Positions 10,747-21,944 of a DNA stretch of 64,000 nucleotides are shown one piece after another; the first letter of the stretch is position 1; each line of letters begins with the position of its first letter. This DNA is from Pseudo-nitzschia pungens (taxonomy: Eukaryota; Bacillariophyta; Bacillariophyceae; Bacillariales; Bacillariaceae), in contig CM074763.1 in NCBI GenBank assembly GCA_037355855.1, positions 1,674,001 through 1,738,000 on the forward strand. Direction: 5' to 3'. Below the pieces are notes generated by a model. The model worked only from the letters and a program-made list of their open reading frames with translations, was not told the DNA's origin and made no database searches. Position numbers and translations under genes: made by a program.

Positions 10747-13024
10747 CGCGTATGGTGTTTCTAATACGTAGTAGATGAGAACAGATGTTGATAAGAATTA
10801 GGTTGTTGGATTATCGTCGATGGATCAGGCACAAATTGCGTGGCGGAGTCCATGAAAAAGTGCTGCTGCAACCAAAAGGGAATGTTTTGATCAATTGCAA
10901 TCTTTCTCGATTTCAGTTTATGAGAATCCGACAAACTGCATTTCAAATTTGAGAAGTAGTTTTGGAGACGGGATGGGTCAAATTCAAACTAGATTAGTTA
11001 ATTAGGTGGAAGTGTTTTTATAACTATAGAAGAGGATTGCATCTGCCGAAAGAAGTGCCGAAAATCCAACGGATCTTTCGATCCCCAATGCCGTCAGACA
11101 CCTCGAACGTACATCATCTGTGATGTGTAATGAGAAAAAAAACAATAAATAATGTTTAAGTTCCGGAACGAACGGCATGTTTTGCGGTTCGTTGCACGCA
11201 GTCGTGTACCGATTGCGACCACATAACGTTTACGATGCCAATAGGTATCGAACAGAAAGAAGAAAATTACTCGATTCTTCTTCAAAAAATGAGGAACATA
11301 TTTCCTAAATGGTTGAACTATGTCTTGATTAATTAGGCAGCAGATTCAATTAATTTGTTTGCGGACTGGAAATTCGACTCGTCTTCCGGAAGGTACAAAT
11401 CAAATCTTCAACTAGAAGTAAAGAAAATATTTTTCAAGAGGCTTACGTGTAGTAAATCAGGCTTTGCTTGCAAGAATGGTGTCCAGTACACAAATGTGTG
11501 TGACTTAAGAAAGTTGACACATTTTCTCGAGAATGCGTCTCATTGGCTTCTTTTTCCTGTCTTAGAAATAAAAATGTCAGACTGAACGACGCAAACCCAT
11601 TTGCCAAGTCAGGAATGTTCTCTTTGACCTGTTGTACTTCTACCTCGCTTCCAGTGGTTTTGAAAGGGCTATAAAGTTCAATGGATTACTTCCAAGTAGA
11701 GCATCTTCCCTTTGTTCATTTCTCTGTCAAGGACCACCATCGATTACCATTCCAGGTTGCAGTCAGTCGACCAACGACCAATAAACTCTCCATGGAAAAT
11801 GGAAGTTCTGTGATATGGGTCTGAAGTTAACATTCCCGGTTGTGGGCAAGCAGAACGGTACGTACGTAAAATGAATTGAGAGAAGAAAAATAAGCACAAA
11901 AAAAAGACACGTACCGTAGTCTCCAAAATGCCGCTGGAAGTGTCAGACCCGGCATTGCCCAACTGCAACTAAGAGTCTTACTTGGTAATCCTAATAATAT
12001 ACCAGTCTGCAACTGCACAATTATCCCAATAATGTACCAGTACCGCACACTGCCAATCGCATGTCATCTCGGCGACTTAGCGTATTGAAGAACACAAATG
12101 ACAAATCACCGTTTATTTGGATACAACGCAGTTGATTTTAAACATGCTTTTTACATAGAATGTCGTTACTTGCGTTTACACTGACACAAACAATTTCTTC
12201 CAAGCTTTCCACAGAACTAAATCTCGAACTGCCGATCCCTCGGAACAAAAACTACGACTGGAAAAACCATTGCTTGGTTCCATCCATATCGAGTCCTGCT
12301 TCCAAAATCTAACTGGTAGTTGGCAAAACCACATCATTGTCATCAATATTTCCTTCGGTGGTTGTTTTGGCTCTTTTGCGTACAAACCGTCTAACTGATT
12401 GAGGGTTTTGTCTTTGTGCACCCTGATTCCTTCTTCCACGAGACTTACCGAACCAATCCTCCAAACTGCCAATCCCAATCACACACACTGCCTCGACGCC
12501 ATACATCTTTCGTCACGTCGAGCTGGTAGTTTGATCTTGACACCACATTCCTTCTTCGCCATTCCCAAAACGTTTTGGTAGATTGAGTGACAACCTTACA
12601 CTACCGACGCACATCGTTTCATCTTTCCAACCAAGGAACACCAATCGAACAATCTCCTCTTTTCGACTTGTTCTAAGAGAAGGCTTCCACGGAGAACACC
12701 AATTCGACGGTTCCACAACCGCAGACTCATCATCATTGTCCCTTCGACATACTTCGACTTTGGAGAACAGAAGCAAGTGCAAGCAAGCAGGCCATCGATT
12801 ATTTTTGTAATTGATCCATCTGCCACCCGCCCCTCGTTGCGCCAATCATCCGCGCTCACTTTTCCCAATTCACACTTCGTAATGTCCCAGTGATACAGGT
12901 TAGGGAAACTTCGTACCATTACACACCCTACAATAAGGTTACTCTTCCAACCATCATTGGAACTGAAATAAAAATAAAAAAAAATCACAAAGAAAAAGAA
13001 GAAAAAAATCGACAGCCGAAAACT
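10747..13024. other. Intergenic DNA upstream of two divergent genes
   Basis: This spacer lies between divergently transcribed genes. The part from 12170 to 12850 has overlapping minus-strand open frames of about 100 codons (12176-12478, 12513-12845), with repeated phrases but no known domain; they may be remnants of a gene. Pyrimidine and purine runs at 12960-13010, just before the CLC start, are probably its 5' untranslated region. Confidence 0.4.
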
Positions 13025-15762
13025 ATGACAACTACGCCGACCGAGAACTCCTATTTGCTTCCCATTAAAAATGGAGACGAAAATGAAGCCGACGACGAGG
13101 CCTTTCCCACACTGAACCGGCGACGCGATTCTTTTTCGCAAATGAAACGGGTCACCCATAACGATCCGTCGTTGTCCCGCAAGTACGAAAGCGCCGAGGA
13201 TTTTCAGACCCTCCTGGGATCGACGAGCATGCTCAAGAACTCAATCGAACAGAACCTCGCGGCCAAGGAACAGACGACCCGGCAACGGTCCCGATCCCGA
13301 TCGTCCTCCTTCGCCATGGCGCTCGAGGTGGCGCCGGAAACCCCAATTGAAAAGAATTTGTCGGAGTCATCCTTGCAAAAACCGGTAGTGGTCGAATACT
13401 ACCCTGCACGTTCCCCCGGGACGAAGAATGGTACCACGGGCTTTACCCAGAAGGAACCGCCTGGACTCCACGAGAGCGAGCGAGGCATAGTGTTCTCCCG
13501 AATGTCCAAGGTCTACCAGCAGCAAATCAAACGACCGACCAACGTGTATCTCAAGAAAATTAAGAAATCGTTTTTCGAGGATGCAAAATCGTTGGCGGAG
13601 GGGACAATCCCCCAGTCGGTCGTTCTAGCCATTGTCATTGGTATAGTCTGTGGGATCGCGTGCTATTTGTATTATTCGGTCCTCTTTTTCGGACTAGAGT
13701 ATTTGTGGACAACCCTCCCGGAAGAGTACGTCATTCCGAACTGGTCGCCCGAGTATTACTGGGCGTGGATTCCACTTGTCTGCTCGGCCATGTGCACCTT
13801 GGTGGGACTGACTGTCGTCTACATGGGAGAACCGGGGGATTTGCCTTACACGATATCTCGGGTCCACTGCGAGGCCTACATTCCTATGGATCATGTCAGT
13901 CCGATGGTCTTTGCATCTATGTTTTCCATCTTGGGTGAGTATGAGACTAATCGAAGCCGACAAGATGTTCGGGCACATGGGATAACATTGTTGTTGCTTG
14001 GCACATCTACACTGTCGACATTGCAGTCATTGACGACGAATTTTTTATTTCAGAATTTATTATTTTTTATGTCATGACTCAACAATTATTTTATTTCGCT
14101 GCCCAATATCTTTTTTTTCCCATTTCCGTCGTAAACAACCCAAATAATTGATTGTAACACTTAACTACTCAATATCAGGTGGTGGTTCTCTGGGACCGGA
14201 GGCTCCGCTGGTTGCCATCTGCGGAGCGTTGGGGGGCTTTGTGTCACGCCGAATCTTTCGCCAGTCGTCGACAAATGTCGTTCGAAAACACACCTTCATG
14301 GGAATGGCCGGTGCCCTTGCCGCCTTTTTCGGGATCCCCCTCGGAGGATCGTTGTTTGCCCTAGAGGTGTGTTCCCGCTTCGGAGTCGAATACTTTGAGC
14401 ACCTGGTCGAAAGCATTTTTTGCGGGGAGATTTGTCTAATGGTCTTTCGGAGTTTGTCGGGGCTTCCCATCAAGCCGATTTGGAATTTTACATCCAGTAT
14501 GAACCCACGGATGATGGAATGCGAACCGATGCAAATCATCCTTGGTGCCTTCATCGGATTGTACGGGGCGCTACTGGCCTACTTTTTTGCTTCATTCCAC
14601 TGGAAGAATATGGAATTCTTTGGAAAAATGAACCTACTTGACAATTCACGGGCCGTCTATCGAGCCTGGATGGGAACCATCTTTATCATAATTATCAGTC
14701 TGTTCATCCCGCACACAGGTAAGTGTCAGGGACCTCCAGCGTGAAATTCATTAGTTCCATAAGCAAAAAAAGATTGTTACCCACATCGCATTCCATGTGA
14801 TTTCTGACAGTGTCGCTGCTGCTTTCCGGCACCATTTTCTACTGACCATGGTGTGAAAAACCACCTCATCCAAACCTTATCAAAAATTAATACATGACAA
14901 TCAATGTAGCCTTCTGGGGTGAGGAAGAAATTCAAGTCGTGGCGACCATGGGACCGGCCAAGGATCTACCTAACATCTGGCCACCAACAGGACTCATTGG
15001 ATTCGAAATGGACGGTCCCTTCAAGGTGTTTTTAGTTGGGTGCTTCAAATTGATTTCCATTTCGTTTACCGTGGCCGGTGGACTTCGTGGTGGTGAGTTG
15101 TTCTCGTCGATCCTTGTTCTCTTGTTTTTCTTCAAAAAGAATCGTGCGGATGGTTTCTAATTTGGCTGGTTATCACTCTTATACCAATTGTGTTTCAATC
15201 CACCGTCGTACAGGATATATTTTCCCACTGATGTGTTCCGGATCCGCCTTTGGGCGCCTCCTATATTTTGTGTTGCCAGAAACGGTTCCGTTGCAGGTCG
15301 TGGTCTTATGCACGGCCGCAGCAATGAACGTGGCCATTACGCGAACGTCGCTGGCGACAACTCTAATCTTGGCTATGCTCCCCGGAGAACCCATGGCCAT
15401 TCCACCGATTTTGATGGCATCTCTTTGCTCGCTGTTCGCTACATCATACATGGTAAGTACATCGAGAGATGTTGGAATAGCGACTTCTGTACGAGTTCGG
15501 AGAACGGAAACTTCCTGCCTCCTGCCACCACACCTCATTATTGTTTTCTTTATTTCGTTCTTTTTTTCTGTGGGGGCTGAATCGAATCGTTTACGAACCA
15601 AACTGAAATTGATCCTCCAACTCCAAATCGTAGCCTTTCATCAAGAGCCAAATCACACGAAGCGACATCGATCACAGTCTTTTCCATGAAGAACATCATA
15701 TTGATGTGGATAGCGTATTTACCGATGTTGACACTGACAACGAGGATGAACTCTCTTTGTAG
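13025..15762 (+). CDS. CLC-family chloride channel or anion/proton exchanger (five exons, no CBS domains)
   Basis: Exons are 13025-13934, 14179-14718, 14910-15092, 15214-15452 and 15634-15762. All introns are GT-AG, phases are 1, 1, 1 and 0, and the joined frame is 666 residues. About 190 N-terminal residues are cytosolic and Ser/Arg-rich, followed by the first membrane helix (VVLAIVIGIVCGIACYLYY). CLC landmarks follow: GEPGDLPYTI at the position of the first selectivity motif, GSLGPEAPLVAICGALGG with the gating glutamate of the GxEGP motif, and GGLRGGYIFPLMCSGSAFG, matching the GxFxP motif (split by intron 3). The central serine of the usual GSGIP motif appears replaced in PGDLP. The protein ends with a short acidic tail right after the last helix, without the paired CBS domains common in eukaryotic CLCs. 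It should move chloride or nitrate across an internal or plasma membrane; channel versus exchanger cannot be told. Confidence 0.93.
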
Positions 15763-17819
15763 TCGCACGCTATTGTATGTTTCACGAGAACGAAATCATT
15801 TTAAACGATACCTGTAAATAAACACTATTGAAATACGTGATAGCAAAACGGTACTACATACCAAAATAGATCGCTCGTGCTTGATCTACGGACCCCATTT
15901 CTGTTCGTTTGTGATGTATCATCTGTCCTGTGATCGTGAAAAAACAACAGGAACTACGAAGTACATTTATGTTTTAGTTACAGACGACGAGTGTTAGTGT
16001 TACCTCATAGTTGAACACGCAATCCCATGGAAATCAATTGCGGAAAAAAATAGCTAGTACATCTCAAGCAAGAAGTTTGAAATTTGAAATGTTAAATCAC
16101 GATACTACTCCTTCGTGCATGGGATCCTCCTTTATCTCCATTAAATTTGTGGTGGTGGTGTCGGTCATTGCCTGATACCTCATGTTGAGAGCATGATCAA
16201 ATTGGTTGCTTCAGATGGGCTAAATGGCAGCAACAAGAACTGACGATTCGTACTGGAGATACTACTAGTAGTAGTAGATTCTAATAATGGAGGTGAGGAA
16301 GACAGCAGCAGGAGGATAATGGTCACTGAAATGTTATTGGTATTTTCTCTGAGTAGTAAGAAACCGTTAAGAATGGTAAAAATGTATTTGAAAAGACATC
16401 TCAGTTGAATAGTAGGTTCTAGTAATGGAATTGAAGACAGCAGCAAGAGGATAATGGTCACTGAAATGTTATTGGTATGTTCTCTGAGTAAGAAACTGTT
16501 AAGAATGGTAAAAATGTATTGGAAAAGACATTTCTCAGTAGGAATCGGTAAAATCTTCTGTCTTTTTTAATGATTCTACAAGATTCCCCAAAAAATGCAA
16601 CAACGTTTGCATCTGGAAACGAGAAAATATCAGTGACATCTTGATTTCCTACCCCCATTAGTTATCAGTCACATGAAGCACTCCTTGTAGTTAGCTAGAC
16701 GAGCAGCAACCAGGACAAAATCCAATCTTTCCTATTTCTTCCATCAGCAGCAGTTACTACTGGTATAGATCTCAGTTTGGAAAGATTATTCCTCCATTAG
16801 TAGTACTACTAGTAGTAGTAATAGTAGTACTAGTACTAGTACAACCACACGATCCTCTACTATTCTAAACTGCAATGATCACAGTAGTAGAATAGTATTT
16901 TGTTCTTAGTACCACCAACAATGGCTAATCTTTGAGTCTTCGCTGCTGTATCGGTCCTCCAAGCACTCTTCTTGTCCAGGCACGTGACCAGAAATGGCGC
17001 ACCGACACGGAAACCTATCGATATTACTAGACTGGTGTGAGGATGAATTTTTTGATAGTGCAGCAACTTACCTTACGGTAAGGTTTTACGGTACAAAGTA
17101 CGAAATACTGTAGGTAAATTAAGGTTACTTCGTAGTTCGTAGTAGTGAACAAACCCACAATGACTGACTCACTTGTTTTCTGTCGTACGAAACAGTAAGG
17201 TTAACCGTACGATAGAAATAACTGAAAAAAAAATGAATCCCCCTATCCTGCTAATCCTTCTTATTATGATAATGATGTAAGGGTCACTCCTTTTGTTGTA
17301 CTTAGTGAAGTTTTTTTTTTAGTGTGCCATCTGTGTCAGTCATAGAATTATGGTTTTTGTTTTCGTAACGTATCGATACCAGTACTTTGATGCCAAACAC
17401 TTGCGAAATGTCACAAAACTTGATTGTCAAACCGATATTCCGGAATATTCGGAGTTTCTTCATCAACTTCAAAGAAAAAATTCGGCAGTAGGTGCAAAAG
17501 TTGAATAAGGCTTTAAAATACATTACGTGTATATCGCCGGGTGATCCTCAATGCTGCACACATGCTCGGAACAAATGTTCTATATTCAAAAAACGTCATC
17601 ATCAGAATCAATCCCACACGAACCCATGTTCTTCACGAAGCACAATGAAGATATATCAATATCATATCATGCTTTGATTGAACACTTTGCACTATTTCGA
17701 TGAGTAATGAGTAAAATGCTGAGAAAAACAAAGAATTTTTCCAACGGCTAGGAGATTACGAAGTACTTCGTATTATTTTGCGCACCGTGATATTCGAGTA
17801 ACTACGCGATTGATTGACG
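15763..17819. other. Intergenic DNA with tandem duplication and trinucleotide islands
   Basis: No gene is supported. A tandem duplication occupies 16277-16539. CTAGTAGTA-type islands lie at 16260-16275 and 16795-16845. A GTA-word block (CTTACGGTAAGG, GTACGAAATAC, GTTAACCGTACG) lies at 17070-17215. Minus-strand frames in 16180-16660 follow the duplicated DNA and are not convincing proteins. Confidence 0.45.
16277..16539. repeat. Imperfect tandem duplication, period about 138 bp
   Basis: Two adjacent copies, 16277-16405 and 16415-16539, share long identical runs such as GGATAATGGTCACTGAAATG and TTAAGAATGGTAAAAATGTA and differ by small indels. The unit does not encode a recognisable protein and lies between the CLC gene and the family gene at 17820. 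Confidence 0.8.
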
Positions 17820-19142
17820 ATGATCATAACCAATACCGGTAGTACTAATATCAAAGCTAGAGTAGTTGGACGATTGTTCAATCGAGCAATCGTTAGTAGT
17901 GATGATTTGTTTGCAACGCAGTGGCGATGTCAACCTACAATAACTGCCAGCGCTCTTCTACCCCGTCACGCTAAAAAACATAGCATCCATGAGTCCTCTG
18001 TTCCGATCAATGCACAGTCTCGGAAGTGCGGAGACAAGAGGTCCGTTTTAAATGATTCAATTCCTGTCAATCAGTATGGTCAATCCCGCTTGCATTCCGA
18101 TTCAACGAACATCGAATTTGAAGGCAGGGAGAAGGAGGACGAAGAACACGGGCTCACGGAACAGGAAAGAAGCGATGCAAATAGTCCATTGTTGCGTAGC
18201 CGAAAAGAAGTGCCAGTATGGGCAGTTCATTCCAAACCGGATGATAGAAACACGAAGAAATCGGAATTTCTCCAGCCGAAAGTAGTCGTCAAGAGAAAAC
18301 GACAGCGAAAAGAGGTAACTTTTGCTGGTTTTCCAACATTAATATTGAAATCGGATAGGATTGATAGAGCACTGTGTTTAGGCTTCCTCGACGCCGTCAC
18401 TGTTTTCGATATACCTCCGATTTCCGATTATAGCACCGAAGACAGAGAGAATATATGGTACACAAGAGATGAAGAGCAATCTATGAAATACCATGCCTAT
18501 AAAGAGAGAATCCTACAAACGAACCAAAGTCCTAATAGAGAAAAAATATCGACAATTTCTACGAAGGCGACGTCAGGCAAACGATGCATCAATCATCATC
18601 ATTTACGTGCGGAGCACAAAAGAACAGCACTGGATATCGTACTACAGGAACAGTACCGTCAACGTGTGATCTGTCGCAAAATCTACGGAAAAATCATTCC
18701 AAGAACTTCTGGTAACAATTACAGCAGTGGCATTATAGATCCCGAGCGCATACGACAAGTCTACAGAACACTAGGAAAAACTATCAAAAGCCAGAAGGCG
18801 GCGGAAGCTCGTGCCCAAATATGTCGACTTGAAGAGCTGCACGACAACAACTTCATTTTCAACGAAGATGATGTAAATGAGAATGTTGATGATGCTACTC
18901 AAATTATTTATAGTGACAACTACGATCATGAAGACTTGGAAGTTGACGTTGAAGTATATGCGAAGCCAACTTTTTGTTTCCAGTGTTATTCAAACACTTC
19001 AATGGTGTTTCATGATTGCATCGATTGCGTTTTCAATGCGTTGCTGGCACACTTCTTGGAAATCCGTACAGGGGCTATCTTCTTAGACACTGAAGACGAA
19101 ATGGTTGTCACGATGCTTCCTCCATCGGAATCTCCTATATAA
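17820..19142 (+). CDS. Unnamed diatom-type family protein, paralogue of the gene at 9349-10746
   Basis: A single exon of 440 residues from the ATG at 17820 (MIITNTGSTNIKARV). The first half is charged and low-complexity. The family core starts at KRQRKEVTFAGFPTLILKSD, then VFDIPPISDYSTEDRENIWY, LQEQYRQRVICRKIYGKI and SSGIIDPERIRQVYRTLGK, followed by an acidic segment (NEDDVNENVDDA) and a C-terminal block with FLEIRTGAIFLDTEDEM. The order and spacing equal those in the protein at 9349-10746; N-termini and linkers do not align. No catalytic motif is visible. Most of the coding sequence is noticeably more AT-rich than that of its paralogue, so it may evolve faster or be weakly expressed. Confidence 0.78.
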   Translation: MIITNTGSTNIKARVVGRLFNRAIVSSDDLFATQWRCQPTITASALLPRHAKKHSIHESSVPINAQSRKCGDKRSVLNDSIPVNQYGQSRLHSDSTNIEFEGREKEDEEHGLTEQERSDANSPLLRSRKEVPVWAVHSKPDDRNTKKSEFLQPKVVVKRKRQRKEVTFAGFPTLILKSDRIDRALCLGFLDAVTVFDIPPISDYSTEDRENIWYTRDEEQSMKYHAYKERILQTNQSPNREKISTISTKATSGKRCINHHHLRAEHKRTALDIVLQEQYRQRVICRKIYGKIIPRTSGNNYSSGIIDPERIRQVYRTLGKTIKSQKAAEARAQICRLEELHDNNFIFNEDDVNENVDDATQIIYSDNYDHEDLEVDVEVYAKPTFCFQCYSNTSMVFHDCIDCVFNALLAHFLEIRTGAIFLDTEDEMVVTMLPPSESPI

Positions 19143-20901
19143 CCTTAGAGAACGGCAATCATGTGCAGATAGCACTTTGTCAACGCCGTACTACTAGTGT
19201 TCAATAGCTGTAGTATGTGATTCCATGACTCTACTCACTTCGCTCACGTTCCCGAAGAAAAAAGGTACCAAAATGGGAACAACATGTACTATTTTAATTT
19301 TATCAGACTACATCATTATTATTTCAACACTCCACTTCACTATTCAAATACCGTATTTTGAAACTGCTAATAGTAATAATGGTAATAGCCTTAAGAAACC
19401 ATTTCGAAAGACAAAAGTATTATCATGGCATAATCATCTGAGGCATTATTGAATACACGTGACAAAGACGAACTATCTTTTCAGAAAAATAAAAAGATAC
19501 GCTTCTGGCTCGCATCAACTACGACATCAACTACGATTTTCGAGTACGAGGTAACCTAGTTGAATCTAGATTTAAGCTAATATGTCCCATCTCTTCCAAT
19601 AATTACTTCGCGTCGCCTTACATTGGTAAGTCGTAGTATTACTACTACTACGTATTTATTAAAAAATTTAACAGCGAATTTTTTTAAGGAAAGTCAATCA
19701 ACGGCGAAAGGAAGTGAAAAAAGATAAGGAACTTACTTCGTATTTATTTATTACGTAGTATTTATTTATAATGAATTCATCATACTTCGCAGATCATTGT
19801 AGTTGGATCCCGAAAGAGCTTGAGAATGCATAAACAAAATCCAGGCACAACGATCAAATTTGAGTTGGCCACAGGAGGTGGTCATGGTGTTAGTAGTAGG
19901 AGTATTACAATTCGACCCCCTTCTTCGAGATAAAAGTTACCTTTTTTGTCGTTCTAAATTTCTTTTTGTTCACGTGCTGGTGTAGTTGCTGAAGCTACAG
20001 GAGGAGCTTTGGAATTCAACAAGGATGAAGAGAAGAGAAGAGAAGAGAAGCAGCATTCAAGGATGATATAGTACCTTATTTCAGGAGAATATTACCATTC
20101 TTCCGGAATGTGATGACTGTACTACTACAACTAGTAGTTTCTGGAGACTAGTACTACATGATGACATGAAAGAACCAAAGAAACTTTCCTAGTACCACAG
20201 TCTCTTCTGGTGGATATCAATACTACTGATACCGGTACCGGGTATTACTACCGGTACCAGGTACAACAAACAAGAGGAGAAATTTCTAATCGCCAAAATT
20301 CATCAGAGCTTACCGGTATCAATACTAACTTACCATAAGGTTAACTTACCGTATATTCAAGAATGTTGAGAATTCTTAACAAAATATTATTTTCTTCCAA
20401 ATTACTGTGCACTTTTCTTCCAAATTACTGTGCACGGTAAGGTTAACCTTACTTTTCGTAAAACTAGAAAAACTACCGGTAGGTTGAATACGAAGTAATT
20501 ATTCGTACAAGTATTTGTACGTGTACTTCGTACCGGTACGGATTGTCACAAGAGAGGGCCGAGATAAGACTGAAAGATCACTTCGTACCGTACGAGTACG
20601 AATCAACAATCCATCAATCTTCTTTCTTTAGATTTACTCGAACCATTCTTACGGACAACTGTCCCACGCACTTGTACGAATACCGTATGAGTAAGATCTT
20701 ACTGTATTCCCGAATAATCGAGAAGGGAAAGCGAACATCTTACTCACTCTCCTATCACCTTTCAGTTTGCGATTTCAAGTTCACCGACTGATGAGCGTCA
20801 TGTTCTGATTACTATCGTATTCCAGTTCTCGTCTGATTAAATCAAACCCATGCTATCTTGGTGTGTATGCGAGAGTGCAAGATCGAAATCGAAACCTAAG
20901 C
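19143..20901. other. Intergenic DNA with GTA-word blocks
   Basis: No gene is supported. A GAAGA repeat lies at 20020-20052, an AGT/ACT island at 20120-20160, and dense GTA words (GGTACCGGGTATTACTACC, GTAAGGTTAACC, GTACTTCGTACCGGTACG) at 20220-20620. A perfect 23-bp tandem duplication lies at 20390-20435. Confidence 0.45.
20390..20435. repeat. Perfect 23-bp tandem duplication
   Basis: The 23-bp unit beginning TTTTCTTCCAAATTACTG occurs twice head to tail with no mismatch (20390-20412 and 20413-20435), directly before a GGTAAGGTTAACCTTAC palindrome. Confidence 0.85.
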
Positions 20902-21420
20902 ATGACTTCTTCACAATGTACTACCAATCATAGTAGATTACTGATATCGGCGACAATCTTTGCCCTCGTTATTGGTACAATCCTAGTGCAAAAAAGGGTG
21001 GTTCCATCTGAGGACGAGGACGAGGATGGGATGCCCATCCTTCCTCCAAATGCTGTGAAATACTCTCAAGTCCCAAAGGTAGATACCACCACCGGTCAAA
21101 CAAAAGTGTTTACCGCGACTACGACTCCCAAAGGACTGTTGAATCGACACAATACCAAGGTCGGAACTTGGGGCGTTATCAAAGTCTTAAAGGGAACACT
21201 AGAGTACAAGGTGGCACCACGCGGAAACAGCATGAGAAAAGAAATTGAGGAGGAAGACGATGACGTCGCATATCCGACACAATTGATTCTATCGCCTGGG
21301 AAGCATGGCATCATCGAACCCCAGCGGTACCACAAAGTTGTCCCTGGCGATGACGTCGAATTTATCGTAGAATTTCATCGACTTCCGGGCACGGGGTCGG
21401 TTGCCGAAAGGCGAGAGTAG
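20902..21420 (+). CDS. Membrane-anchored DUF1971 (YeaR/TehB-like) domain protein
   Basis: The first ATG at 20902 gives 172 residues. A hydrophobic helix follows a short N-terminus (LLISATIFALVIGTILV, about residues 13-29) and can act as a signal anchor. The remainder matches the small beta-barrel DUF1971 domain found in bacterial YeaR and in TehB-associated proteins: LPPNAVKYSQVP, LLNRHNTKVGTWGVIKVLKG, LSPGKHGIIEPQRYHKV and VEFIVEFHRLPG at the C-terminus. Two acidic insertions (SEDEDEDG and EIEEEDDD) are unusual for the bacterial domain. In bacteria the domain is linked to nitrite/nitrate and tellurite responses; its biochemical role is unknown, so no activity is assigned. Bacterial origin by transfer is plausible but untested. 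Confidence 0.82.
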   Translation: MTSSQCTTNHSRLLISATIFALVIGTILVQKRVVPSEDEDEDGMPILPPNAVKYSQVPKVDTTTGQTKVFTATTTPKGLLNRHNTKVGTWGVIKVLKGTLEYKVAPRGNSMRKEIEEEDDDVAYPTQLILSPGKHGIIEPQRYHKVVPGDDVEFIVEFHRLPGTGSVAERRE

Positions 21421-21944
21421 AATAACCAATGGTGCCCACTATATTGCTGTCCAGTACTACTTCAACGTTAGTAGGGAAATCTTCTACCGCTGAGATTTCC
21501 GCTAGAATTAAAATAGTGTATCACGGGATAACAAATGTAGATGTAACAAGAGCCATACGCTTCAATCGATTTATTTTAAAATTAAAGGATGGAAGACATG
21601 TATAATAACACCCGAAAAAATATCTTAGTTGTATTATCTCATCTAGAAGTCAAAAGTCTGTTCCAGTGCATGAACAGCACACTGGAACCATGTGTTACCG
21701 CAAGAAAAGTCTCTAGAGTGCAATGGTCCAAGATTCCCATCGGACAGACATCTAGAGACTCCGATTCTGTTGCTTGCTCCCGTTGTTTTAGTTTTGTATT
21801 CATTTTGTGTCACAAGTAACCCCATTATATAATATTTCCACATCCACACATTTCCACATTTGATTTCATTCCTTACGAACATTCGACCCCTTTACTTCTT
21901 TCTTTCTCATGATTCCGTTCTAACTCTTCAAGTTGGTTTCCTAT
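21421..21944. other. Convergent 3' spacer
   Basis: About 520 bp between two genes that end facing each other. Short open frames on both strands (21589-21882) are not protein-like. Both 3' untranslated regions should lie here. Confidence 0.5.
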
